IMG/VR virus record: IMGVR_UViG_3300036652_000884
Span: 1-22,151 of that record
Length of the DNA: 22,151 nucleotides
Direction: 5' to 3' (one strand)
From: a virus
A model generated the notes under the pieces. The model saw only the letters and a program-made list of their open reading frames with translations. It searched no databases and had not been told where the DNA came from. This document shows positions 5,718 to 12,690 of the stretch, piece by piece; the first letter of the stretch is position 1, and each line of letters begins with the position of its first letter. Position numbers and translations under genes: made by a program.

Positions 5718-6766
5718 TCGGCCGGATGCGGGCAGGGTTGTACTCGTCCAACTACGGTTCAGATACGTCCTACTTGGCTTACCCGAGTTCGTACGGCTCG
5801 GGAGTGGGGACTCGGCACGTCATCCTGTGCTGCCACGGTCACGGGGGATACTCCTACCAGTACGCCCCAGCCTCGGCCGCAATGCCGGGAGTCCACACCC
5901 CGACGCTGGTAGACGGCAACGGCTTCGTCGTGCTCGGGGTTGACCACTCTGCCATCAATGCCTGGGGCGCTCCGAACGCCATGCGCGCGCTGGATGACGC
6001 GTACAGCTACCTCGTCAACACCTTCAAGATGCCGACCGCCAAGATCGGCATCCAGGCGTGGTCTATGGGCGGTCTGACGGCCCTCAACTGGGCGCTACGT
6101 AACCCGGCCAAGGTCGCCGGCCTCTGGGCATGGAATCCGGCCACGGACCTTCAGTTTTGGCAGAACGCGGGGTACTCTCCGACCTATTCTGCTGGCGGTA
6201 TTACCGCTGGTGCCTACGCGTCAGAGGTAAATGGGGACTACGCGCCGTCGACGACGCACTCCACGACTGGCACTATCAACGCTGCTGGTGGCGCAGGGAT
6301 CACGATGGTGATCGCGAACGGCAAGCCGTTTTCGGATGCCACCACTCTCGGTGGTTCAGCATTGCCGCAGGCAACAGTGAACTCTGCGACCTTCACCTAT
6401 ACGAGCAAGGACGACACGCATCTATACGGGTGCGTCGCGACCGGGGTTACCCCCATCGTCATCACGTCGGGGCAAACGGTCACGGGTGTCTACGGTACGC
6501 AATCTCCGGGGTATAGCCCCTGGCAGAACGCCTCGGCCTTCTCGGTCGGGAACGGGTTCACCTTCCCCATCAAGATCGTGCAGGCCACGGACGACACCAC
6601 GGTCCCGCCGGCCATGAACAACGACGCGACCCACGGCTTCATCGCTCGCACTGGCAATGCCAACATCACCGCGCGCTCTCCCGCCGTCACTGGCGGGCAC
6701 AGTGGTGCGATCAGCAACGTCCCCTCCACCGAGGTGGTTGCCTTCTTCAACAACCTGACGTGGTGA
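5714..6766 (+). CDS. Alpha/beta-hydrolase (putative virion esterase) with inserted beta domain
   Basis: The 350-residue protein has a full alpha/beta-hydrolase set: an oxyanion-hole motif after the first core strand (HVILCCHGHGG, 35-45), the nucleophile elbow AWSMGG with Ser117, an Asp strand (IVQATDDTTVP, Asp293 or Asp294) and the terminal His in GGHSG (His329). The elbow begins with Ala rather than the usual Gly. Between core and Asp strand, residues about 185-262 form a beta-rich stretch (ATVNSATFTYTSKDDTHLYG) that looks like a fibre-type module inserted in the enzyme. Known phage relatives include esterases that remove acyl groups from surface polysaccharide and lysin B enzymes that cleave mycolyl esters. 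Its place among structural genes favours a virion enzyme acting at adsorption, but substrate is unknown. No signal peptide is seen. Confidence 0.85.
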   Translation: MIGRMRAGLYSSNYGSDTSYLAYPSSYGSGVGTRHVILCCHGHGGYSYQYAPASAAMPGVHTPTLVDGNGFVVLGVDHSAINAWGAPNAMRALDDAYSYLVNTFKMPTAKIGIQAWSMGGLTALNWALRNPAKVAGLWAWNPATDLQFWQNAGYSPTYSAGGITAGAYASEVNGDYAPSTTHSTTGTINAAGGAGITMVIANGKPFSDATTLGGSALPQATVNSATFTYTSKDDTHLYGCVATGVTPIVITSGQTVTGVYGTQSPGYSPWQNASAFSVGNGFTFPIKIVQATDDTTVPPAMNNDATHGFIARTGNANITARSPAVTGGHSGAISNVPSTEVVAFFNNLTW

Positions 6767-6798
6767 GTACGCCCGCGCGCCTTTCATAAGGGGCCGAC

Positions 6799-8418
6799 AT
6801 GGCTACATGGACTGGCAGCCTCGCTTGGACCGCGTCTGACCCGTGGGCTGGCCCGGATACCGGGAGCGGCACTGCTGCGACAGCGACGGGCTCGCTACTG
6901 CTCACGGCGGGTGCTGCCGCCCCGGCGGGTGCTTCCGCCTCGGCGTCCCTCTCCCTCAACGCATCGGCTGCGGCGCAGGGCGGCCTGGCCACCACAGGAT
7001 CCGTGTCTCTCACTGCTGGGGCCACCGCCGCAGCACCCCTGTCTTCGTCAGCATCGCTTGCACTGACAGGATCTGCTACCACCACGGCGACCGCGGCAGG
7101 AACTGGTTCGGTAGCACTCACCGCTGCGGCCGCAGCCACAGCTTCCTTGTCCGCAGCAGCCTCGCTGGCCCTGACGGGCGCGATGTCGGCCATGTCCCCG
7201 GCCAGCGCGCCGGCCCTGTTGGCCCTGACAGGAGCCGCTACAGCCGCGACTCCGGCCTTCCTAGGTGCTGCGCTGTCCCTCTCTCTGACTGCTGCTGCGG
7301 TAGGGGTTGGCAGCTCCACCGCTGCACTGTCGCTCGTCGAGAGCGTCGCGGAGGCTGACGCACGGACGGCAGCCACAGGCAGTCTCGTGCTATCGACTGC
7401 CGCAGTGGCGAACTCCCCAGTGACTACCGCCGGGGCTCTGTCCCTGGTGGCGGCGGCGGGGCCAGGTGCGGGATTCGGCTCAAGCGCCGCGCTGCTTGTA
7501 TCCGCCGCTGCCTCCTCCGAAGGCACGGTTATCAGCAACGGCGCGGGCGTGCTGCTGTCGGCGGCAAATACGGGTCTGGCCGCCCCGTCCACGGGCACGG
7601 CCATTCTGCTGCTGATGGGCACAGGCGCAGCCGGGTCGTTGTCGTCGACAACTTTGGCAGAGCTCGCAGTCCTCGCCACGGCGACGGCATCCGCCCCCCC
7701 GTCAGTCGCCACTGGAGTCCTGCAGATCACCGCAACGACCGTGATGCAGGTGCCCATCACCGCGGTCGGTGCGGTGCTGCTCTCGGTGTCAGCCGTTGGA
7801 CAGGTGCCAGTGGTCGGCAGCGGGGCCCTGGTGGTATCCGCAGTGGGCTCTACCGCCGTCCCGGCCATACCCTCGGCCTCCTCGATGCTGATATCTGCCA
7901 CTGGCTATGTGGGCACTGCTCCTTCGCTGGTGACATCGCTGGTGCTCACCGGGAGCGCGGCCTCCCCGAGGGGGGTCGCCTCGGGGGGTGCCTCCATCGG
8001 CCTGACTGCGGCAGCGACCGGAGTCGGCATCGCGGCGGTCACGGCGACAGCCACGATCCAACTCTTGGTCGTCATGGCGATACAGGCGGTGGTGACATCC
8101 GGCAGCAGTGTGACGATCACCGCTGGGGCGGCCCCGGATGTCCCTACCGTCTTCTCGGCCGGTGTGTCCCTGCAGGCCGTAGGTCTCGTAGCCACATCGG
8201 GGATTTTCTCGGCCTACCTGCTGCTCGTGGCGAGCGCAGGTACGGGTGCCCCGTCGGTGGCAGCGTCCGGGCACCTAGTCCTCTCAGCACAGGCCGTGGC
8301 GGTAGACGCCGACCCCGTCACTTTGCTCGGGCCGCCCCGGGCACTCGTGGACGTGGTGGGGATCCTGTCCTCGTTCACGGGGGCAATGTTGTCGGTAACT
8401 GGGACGATGGCCCAGTGA
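6799..8418 (+). CDS. Ala/Ser/Thr-rich protein made of about 26 degenerate 18-residue repeats
   Basis: This 539-residue protein consists almost wholly of tandem units of about 18 residues with the pattern T/S-G-S-L-x-L-T-A-x-A followed by an Ala/Thr/Pro/Ser linker (for example TGSVSLTAGATAAAPLSS and TGSVALTAAAAATASLSA). In the first seven units the Leu-Thr codons recur at exact 54-nt steps (6901, 6955, 7009, 7063, 7117, 7171, 7225); later units drift and vary by one or two residues. It has almost no charged residues and no Cys. Regular short strands separated by small-residue turns suggest a beta-solenoid or fibrous shaft. The start has AAGGGG (6788-6793) at good spacing. It follows the esterase gene and precedes the neck genes, so an elongated virion appendage is likely. 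I do not recognise the family. Hydrophobicity could wrongly suggest a membrane protein. Confidence 0.85.
   Translation: MATWTGSLAWTASDPWAGPDTGSGTAATATGSLLLTAGAAAPAGASASASLSLNASAAAQGGLATTGSVSLTAGATAAAPLSSSASLALTGSATTTATAAGTGSVALTAAAAATASLSAAASLALTGAMSAMSPASAPALLALTGAATAATPAFLGAALSLSLTAAAVGVGSSTAALSLVESVAEADARTAATGSLVLSTAAVANSPVTTAGALSLVAAAGPGAGFGSSAALLVSAAASSEGTVISNGAGVLLSAANTGLAAPSTGTAILLLMGTGAAGSLSSTTLAELAVLATATASAPPSVATGVLQITATTVMQVPITAVGAVLLSVSAVGQVPVVGSGALVVSAVGSTAVPAIPSASSMLISATGYVGTAPSLVTSLVLTGSAASPRGVASGGASIGLTAAATGVGIAAVTATATIQLLVVMAIQAVVTSGSSVTITAGAAPDVPTVFSAGVSLQAVGLVATSGIFSAYLLLVASAGTGAPSVAASGHLVLSAQAVAVDADPVTLLGPPRALVDVVGILSSFTGAMLSVTGTMAQ
6880..8335 (+). repeat. Degenerate tandem 54-nt (18-codon) coding repeat
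   Basis: The approximate span of the repeat array inside the 539-residue protein. The register is exact (54 nt) from 6901 to 7225, then changes by multiples of 3 (the next unit is 60 nt), so the period is kept at protein level while the DNA diverges. Units are not near-identical in DNA, so this is an old array rather than a recent expansion. Confidence 0.7.
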
Positions 8419-8440
8419 TCCGGGCAATGAGGGAGTACGC

Positions 8441-9517
8441 ATGACGACCGAGGCGGATGTTCTCGCCCGAGTGCGGCTTGAGCTGGCAGACCCTCTGACG
8501 CCGTTTGAGTCCACTGTCGTAGGCGACGGGGTGACCCGGCGCTACGAGCTTCCGAGCAGTCCTGTCAGCGCCTCGACGGTGCTGGCCTTCCTGACCGCGG
8601 CTACGCCTGGAGCAGTCCCGACCGCGACCACCGGCTTTACTCTCGACGTCGATGCGGGGGTAATCACCCTGCAGACCCCGCTGGGCGTGGGGGACACACT
8701 CACTGTCCGAGGGTCGGCATCGAAGTACTTCACCGACGATGAGCTGCTGCTGTTCATCCGCACAGCCGTGGGTCAGCACCTGAACAACCGTGGGCTGACC
8801 CTGGCGACGATGCCGCCCGTCGAGGATTACCTTGTCGCATTGCTCGCCACCGTCGAGGCGCTCTACGCCTTGATGAACGATGCCGCCTTCGACATCGACG
8901 TGTCCACGCCCGAGGGCGTGGGCATCCCCCGCTCGCAGCGGTTCCGCCAGCTTCAGGAGATGGTGGAGATCCGCAAGTCCCAGTACACCGAGATGGCCTC
9001 GGCGCTGAACGTGGGGCTGAACCGCATCGAGGTCACAGACCTTCGTCGTGTGAGTCGCTCGACCGGTCGTCTGGTACCTGTCTACCTGTCCCAGGAGCTG
9101 GAAGACCGGCAGCCTCCGGTGCGGGTGTTCACTCCCATCGACACTCACGGCGTTGCTCCCATCGTTGACCCCAATGCGGTCGTCGACGACATCTCGATCT
9201 ACGAGTACGGGTACTTCACCTACCCCCTCGTGCTCGGTCGGGACGTCACGAACTACAAGGTCGACGCGCGCATCCGCCGGTACAAGGACTCGAGTTCGCT
9301 GCGCGAGTTCACCGTGACGGTCAATGACGCCCTCAGCGGTGCCATCGAGCTTGACCTGACCCCCAGCCAGACGGGGCAGCTCCCGCAGAAGCTCTTTTGG
9401 GATCTGCGCCTGACCAACCGCATCACCCGGGAGGTCATCCTGCTCCGCAAGGGCGCTGTCACGGTCATCCAGCAGGTGGGTGTGGACGAGTCCGTCGGCC
9501 CGGTAGCGCCGTACTGA
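8441..9517 (+). CDS. Putative head-tail connector / neck protein
   Basis: The 358-residue protein starts behind GAGGGAG (8428-8434). It has an N-terminal MTTEADVLARVRLELAD helix of a kind seen in head-tail connector proteins, a beta-rich section (25-90), a helical middle (about 100-190) with FTDDELLLFIRTAVGQHLNN and a long helix rich in Arg and Glu, and a beta-rich C-terminal domain (210-350). The first three sections together resemble adaptor proteins that assemble under the portal, while the C-terminal part looks like an added strand-rich domain. Its stop overlaps the next gene in a TGATG junction, so both are probably made in fixed ratio. Position between capsid and tail terminator genes supports a neck role. 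The exact family is not recognised, so this is inference from order and architecture. Confidence 0.82.
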   Translation: MTTEADVLARVRLELADPLTPFESTVVGDGVTRRYELPSSPVSASTVLAFLTAATPGAVPTATTGFTLDVDAGVITLQTPLGVGDTLTVRGSASKYFTDDELLLFIRTAVGQHLNNRGLTLATMPPVEDYLVALLATVEALYALMNDAAFDIDVSTPEGVGIPRSQRFRQLQEMVEIRKSQYTEMASALNVGLNRIEVTDLRRVSRSTGRLVPVYLSQELEDRQPPVRVFTPIDTHGVAPIVDPNAVVDDISIYEYGYFTYPLVLGRDVTNYKVDARIRRYKDSSSLREFTVTVNDALSGAIELDLTPSQTGQLPQKLFWDLRLTNRITREVILLRKGAVTVIQQVGVDESVGPVAPY

Positions 9518-10254
9518 TGTCGCGCTTTGGCAACAAGGGGCGCTTCGACACCCGCTACGAACTCGACTCGGTCTACGAGTCGATGCGGGAAGACCTTCAG
9601 CAGTACATCGGGCAGTACGTCCCGTGGTACCGATTCGACCGCGCCGGCAGCACGGTGGACCCCATCTACGACGTGGGGGCGTCCAGCGGAACCGGCGGCC
9701 GCAAGTTCTTCCCGCCCTTCCTGCTGCCCGTAATCTCAGCCGGACTAGCAGAGGGCGTAGAGGTCAACGTCGGCCAGGGCGAGTACACCACCGACGTATG
9801 TCACCTCGTCGTGTCCTACGACCAGGCCGAGAAGGCCGGGCTCCGCAACATGGCGATCAACTGGCGGCTCTTCATGGGCGACCGCTTCATCTGGAACAAC
9901 ACGGTCTTCCAGGTCCGCAGCATCCAGGTTCGGGGCCCGGTAGGGCCGCGGTACGAGGTGCTCGGGATCGACGGCTGGCAGGTGAACGCTGAGGAGCTCA
10001 TCAACGACGTCGACTTCCTGGCCTTCGCCGGCCCGGGGGATAACGCCAGCATGGTGGAGATGCTCGAGGCCATCGACGCTGGACTGGAGGCCCCGGAGCC
10101 CTCTCCCGAGCTGGACACCGCCCTGACTCCCGCGCCGGGAGCGGCACAACTTGTTGAGACTGAGCTCGAGGCTGAGCCGACGGCCACGACGACCTACGTC
10201 GAGCCGGTGATCCGTAACTCCAGGTACGACAGCATCTACGGGAGACCGTCGTGA
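9517..10254 (+). CDS. Putative neck protein / head-tail stopper
   Basis: The start is the ATG at 9517, overlapping the previous stop (TGATG); an upstream in-frame ATG at 9397 lies inside the previous gene and is rejected. Of 245 residues, the first 180 look folded: a helix (RYELDSVYESMREDLQQYIG), then strands ending in FMGDRFIWNNTVFQVRSIQV (about 124-143) and a closing YEVLGIDGWQ. A strand pair of this G-D-x-F-x-x-x-x-x-x-F-x-V type with a following glycine turn occurs in head-tail stopper and joining proteins. Residues 185-228 are a Pro/Glu/Ala/Thr linker, and the last 17 residues (EPVIRNSRYDSIYGRPS) look like a short docking peptide. The call depends on pattern and order; other small neck roles are possible. 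Confidence 0.82.
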   Translation: MSRFGNKGRFDTRYELDSVYESMREDLQQYIGQYVPWYRFDRAGSTVDPIYDVGASSGTGGRKFFPPFLLPVISAGLAEGVEVNVGQGEYTTDVCHLVVSYDQAEKAGLRNMAINWRLFMGDRFIWNNTVFQVRSIQVRGPVGPRYEVLGIDGWQVNAEELINDVDFLAFAGPGDNASMVEMLEAIDAGLEAPEPSPELDTALTPAPGAAQLVETELEAEPTATTTYVEPVIRNSRYDSIYGRPS

Positions 10255-10457
10255 GCGACCAGCAGCTCGGCCTCTGGCCGAATGACGACCGCAACGACCA
10301 CTTCGCAGCCGGCGCGAGTCTCCCCAAGAAGGCGCACCTGCCCGGCATCGGCCACGTCCAGGTGCTCGACTACCACGGCAACGGGCGCTTCATGGTGCTC
10401 GACCGCAAGGACAACCGTCGGCTGGTGCACCGCGACCGTCTGACCTTCCTCAAGTGA
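10251..10457 (+). CDS. Microprotein with SH3/KOW-like beta pattern
   Basis: This 68-residue protein starts with GTG in a GTGA overlap with the neck gene. After a polar N-terminus (1-30), residues 32-68 alternate strands and turns (HVQVLDYHGNGRFMVLDRKD, then RRLVHRDRLTFLK). This resembles a small SH3-like barrel such as a KOW or Tudor fold that binds nucleic acid or protein. There is no Cys. It begins a run of short genes chained by start/stop overlaps up to the holin-like gene. Function is unknown; the fold is a guess from strand spacing. Confidence 0.72.
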   Translation: MSDQQLGLWPNDDRNDHFAAGASLPKKAHLPGIGHVQVLDYHGNGRFMVLDRKDNRRLVHRDRLTFLK

Positions 10458-10639
10458 ACGACTCCCTCGGCCCCCAGTTCCAGAAGGGGAAGACTCACTT
10501 CATGGGGCACCGCTCGGGTGAGCGCGCGGCGTGCGGCAAGTACATCCCCGCCGTGCACCGCCCACAGGACGCGGCTCGCTGGTCGAGCAACAAGGACGAC
10601 GTCACCTGCAAGGGGTGTAAGAACAGGATGCAGCCGTGA
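10454..10639 (+). CDS. Zinc-binding-type microprotein
   Basis: A 61-residue protein with a GTG start in a GTGA overlap. H15, H19, C27, C52 and C55 form a likely metal site: a THFMGHRS strand, an AACGKY knuckle and a final VTCKGCKNRM knuckle. Small actinophage proteins with a CG...VTCxxC layout of this kind are common and uncharacterised. It is basic near the C-terminus. The neighbouring gene also carries a Cys/His site, so the two may work together or derive from a common type of zinc microprotein. No function can be assigned. Confidence 0.72.
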   Translation: MNDSLGPQFQKGKTHFMGHRSGERAACGKYIPAVHRPQDAARWSSNKDDVTCKGCKNRMQP

Positions 10640-10824
10640 GCAAGGTCGATGACTGGAACGCTGCCAGGCTGGGTCGCGCGACCGGTCGGCACCCGTTCAC
10701 CGGCCGCGGGTCGGACCAGCCGAACGCTTGCGTCATCTGCGTGCACGGCCCGAACCACGAGGTGCACCAGGGCGGCGAGGTCATCAGCCTCGACCAGTTC
10801 CGGGCACGGAGGAACAATGCCTGA
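10636..10824 (+). CDS. Second Cys/His microprotein
   Basis: A 62-residue protein with a GTG start in a GTGA overlap. C32, C35, H37, H41 and H44 (CVICVHGPNHEVH) form a compact possible zinc site, flanked by a basic N-terminal stretch and a C-terminal strand and helix (EVISLDQFRARRNNA). The stop lies 8 nt inside the holin-like gene, and that gene's GGAGGA site lies within this coding region, so their expression is linked. No family recognised. Confidence 0.7.
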   Translation: MSKVDDWNAARLGRATGRHPFTGRGSDQPNACVICVHGPNHEVHQGGEVISLDQFRARRNNA

Positions 10825-11089
10825 GCCCACCGCGCTGACCAGCGTGCCGCCGGACGCGTCGAAGACCTGGACGAAGCTCTGGCTCGCCTGGATCGCGGCG
10901 TTCTTCGCCCTCGAGCTCCCGCCGCTGTTCCGCGGCCGACCGCAGGACACCCTGTCAGATCACGTCTGGGCCTGGTTCGGTATCCCGCAGCACCGGCCGC
11001 CGGAGCGCGACGTCCGCATCCGGCGGATCGTGCTCGTGACGCTCCTCGCGTGGCTGTGCAGCCACTTCCTGACCGGCGACGAGGTCTAG
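10817..11089 (+). CDS. Holin-like small membrane protein
   Basis: The start is the ATG at 10817, supported by GGAGGA (10808-10813); an in-frame ATG at 10649 lies inside the previous gene and is rejected. The 90-residue protein has two probable membrane helices, about 20-38 (KLWLAWIAAFFALELPPLF) and 70-85 (RIVLVTLLAWLCSHFL), separated by a polar loop with a DTLSDHVWAWF segment. Arg residues (69, 70) precede helix 2. Two-helix proteins with a LAWIAAFFALE start and a DTLSEHVW-like loop are widespread in actinobacteriophages and often annotated as holin or membrane protein. A holin would form the pore that times lysis. I see no endolysin gene beside it in the window, so the lysis role is not proven. 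Confidence 0.8.
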   Translation: MPEPTALTSVPPDASKTWTKLWLAWIAAFFALELPPLFRGRPQDTLSDHVWAWFGIPQHRPPERDVRIRRIVLVTLLAWLCSHFLTGDEV

Positions 11090-11106
11090 TTCCGCGCCTG
11101 TTCACG

Positions 11107-11140
11107 CAGACAGAGGTAGCCCCCACAGGCCACCCTGGTC
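11107..11140 (+). promoter_or_regulatory. Two-block intergenic motif, copy B (candidate late promoter or operator)
   Basis: CAGACA (11107-11112), 18 nt, then CACCCT (11131-11136) followed by GGTC. It lies in the 54-nt gap between the holin-like gene and the second fibre gene, ending 3 nt before the start codon. If transcription starts just downstream, the message would be leaderless or nearly so, which fits the lack of a ribosome site there. Confidence 0.5.
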
Positions 11141-11143
11141 GTC

Positions 11144-11818
11144 ATGGCGACTGCGTACGACCCGAACAACCCCCTCTCTGACGGCTGGTCGACGCAGCGT
11201 GCTGGTACTGAGCCGATTTACCCTGTCGCCCAAGATCCACTAGGACTTAATGCGACTTTTGGCACACCCGCGTACACGCTCGCCAGTCGCCCCGCGGCGA
11301 CCGGCTCCGGTCTGGTGATCTTCGTCTCGGATCTCAATGGCGGGACGCTGCAGAAGGACACGGCAGCGGCGACGTGGACCCCACTCGCACCCGGCTCCTC
11401 GCAGGCCGCGACCCCCGCACTGGCCGCGTCGGCGGCGCTCACAGCCAACTACTCGATGGCCTCGGGAGTGGCAGCCAACACTGGTGTCGACGTCGCGGGC
11501 CTGTCGGTGACGTTCACGGCAATGGCCGGGGCGACCTACTCCATCCGGGGTCTCTACTGCCTGACCGTCGCAGCCGGAGCGAACACCGGGTACGGCGAGA
11601 TCACTGACGGATCGAACAACATCCTCGACGTGCAGGGAGTGACCCAGACCAACAGTGCTGGCATTCGCATCGCGCTCGAGGCGCTCGTGACGCCCAGCGC
11701 CGGGTCGGTGACATACAAGGCGCGCATCGCGTTCAGCGCCCTGTCGGCGGCGGGGTCGGTCGTTGTGGTCGGTGGCGCGACGTTCCCGTCGCGGCTGACT
11801 GCGCTGCGTGTCGCGTGA
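11144..11818 (+). CDS. Putative fibre/receptor-binding beta protein coupled to the second esterase
   Basis: The 224-residue protein begins MATAYDPNNPLSDGW and has an N-terminal domain (1-85) rich in Gly, Pro and Thr with strands such as LVIFVSDLNGGTLQ, a short Ala/Ser linker (86-105), then alternating strands (VTFTAMAGATYSIRGLYCLTV, split by glycine turns) to the end, as expected for a jelly-roll-like or C1q-like head domain on a fibre. There is no clear Shine-Dalgarno sequence: the ATG follows motif copy B by 3 nt, so a leaderless transcript is possible. Its stop overlaps the next gene (GTGA), an alpha/beta-hydrolase. This repeats the arrangement at 5208-6766, and both fibre proteins end with a short basic strand. 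The family is not recognised; a virion receptor-binding role is inferred. Confidence 0.78.
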   Translation: MATAYDPNNPLSDGWSTQRAGTEPIYPVAQDPLGLNATFGTPAYTLASRPAATGSGLVIFVSDLNGGTLQKDTAAATWTPLAPGSSQAATPALAASAALTANYSMASGVAANTGVDVAGLSVTFTAMAGATYSIRGLYCLTVAAGANTGYGEITDGSNNILDVQGVTQTNSAGIRIALEALVTPSAGSVTYKARIAFSALSAAGSVVVVGGATFPSRLTALRVA

Positions 11819-12576
11819 CAACGCATACGACCTACGGCACGGGCTACTCCACCGCTGCGCCGACCGAGGCGCAGGTGCTGCGTACCCACCATAACTTCAA
11901 GGCGGACGGGACGAAGATCGGCATCATCGCGTGCCACTCGGCTACCGCCCGGGCGACTGCTGCGTTCCCCAACCCGACGATCAGCAACGTCTACCCGAAG
12001 ATCCAGGCGTGGTTGGCCGAGTGCGGCTGGCCTGTGCTTACCGCCGACCTGTCTGGTGATCCATGCGGCAACGACACCGGCACGGCGCGCGTCGAGGAGG
12101 CCCGCGTCTATCTGCAGTCCAAGGGCGCGAAGTCCGGCAAGGTGATCCTTCTCGGCTGGTCTGAGGGCGGCATGATCGCCACGAACTACACCCGCGTATA
12201 CCCGAACAATGTCGCCGCGATGGTGCTGCTCCAGCCGGGTTCGGACATCACCGATGTCGTCACGAACAACCGTGGCGGCTTCGCCGCACTGCTGAACGCC
12301 GCCTACTCAGGTGGCTGGTCCGAGGCTACCTACGGGGCGACGCACAACCCCGTGGACATCGCACCTCTCTTGACCGCGATTCCGTCCTGGGTCGGCTATG
12401 CCACCGACGACACCGTGGTCCTCCCGTCGACTGTCGCGACCCTTGCCTCTGGTCTGCAGGCGAGTGCCGTCTACACCAACACCGGTAACCACGGAGACGG
12501 CTTCCTGTCGCATCTGGTGGACGCTGACGGATCGGTCGGGATGATCTCGCGCTGGCTCGCGGCCCAAGGCTTGTAG
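11815..12576 (+). CDS. Alpha/beta-hydrolase (second putative virion esterase)
   Basis: The 253-residue protein starts with GTG in a GTGA overlap. It has the nucleophile elbow GWSEGG with Ser116, an Asp strand (WVGYATDDTVVLP, Asp198 or Asp199) and the terminal His in TGNHGDGF (His226), so the triad is complete. The position of the usual oxyanion-hole HG motif reads ACHSATAR (39-46), which differs from the first hydrolase (HGHGG). Unlike that enzyme it has no inserted beta domain and has near the minimal size for the fold. The Asp motif ATDDT is shared by both enzymes, so they may be distant paralogues. Likely substrates are acyl esters of cell-surface glycans or lipids of the host. No signal peptide or wall-binding domain is seen. 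Confidence 0.84.
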   Translation: MTTHTTYGTGYSTAAPTEAQVLRTHHNFKADGTKIGIIACHSATARATAAFPNPTISNVYPKIQAWLAECGWPVLTADLSGDPCGNDTGTARVEEARVYLQSKGAKSGKVILLGWSEGGMIATNYTRVYPNNVAAMVLLQPGSDITDVVTNNRGGFAALLNAAYSGGWSEATYGATHNPVDIAPLLTAIPSWVGYATDDTVVLPSTVATLASGLQASAVYTNTGNHGDGFLSHLVDADGSVGMISRWLAAQGL

Positions 12577-12595
12577 TAACGCCGCGTAGTTCAGC

Positions 12596-12628
12596 CAGAC
12601 AGTCGCTCTCGCGCGCACCACGCTGGTC
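12596..12628 (+). promoter_or_regulatory. Two-block intergenic motif, copy C (candidate late promoter or operator)
   Basis: CAGACA (12596-12601), 17 nt, then CACGCT (12619-12624) followed by GGTC. It lies in the 114-nt gap 12577-12690 and shares CAGCCAGACA and the CACCAC stretch with copy A at 4334-4372. The rest of the gap holds only a weak TGCAGG/CCTGCA inverted repeat (12640-12662) and the ribosome site of the next gene. Confidence 0.5.
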
Positions 12629-12690
12629 ATGTCGCCCACTGCAGGGCGATGAAGGGCCTGCACGCGTGACTGCACCGGAGGTGATCTGCC

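Noticed and set aside
6747-7901. Long antisense open frame under the repeat protein
   Set aside because: Ala/Val/Asp-rich mirror of the repeat; no ribosome site, and the + strand frame has a proper start and regular repeats.
6880-8335. CRISPR-like array
   Set aside because: The 54-nt period is an in-frame protein repeat with divergent DNA and no spacer/repeat division.
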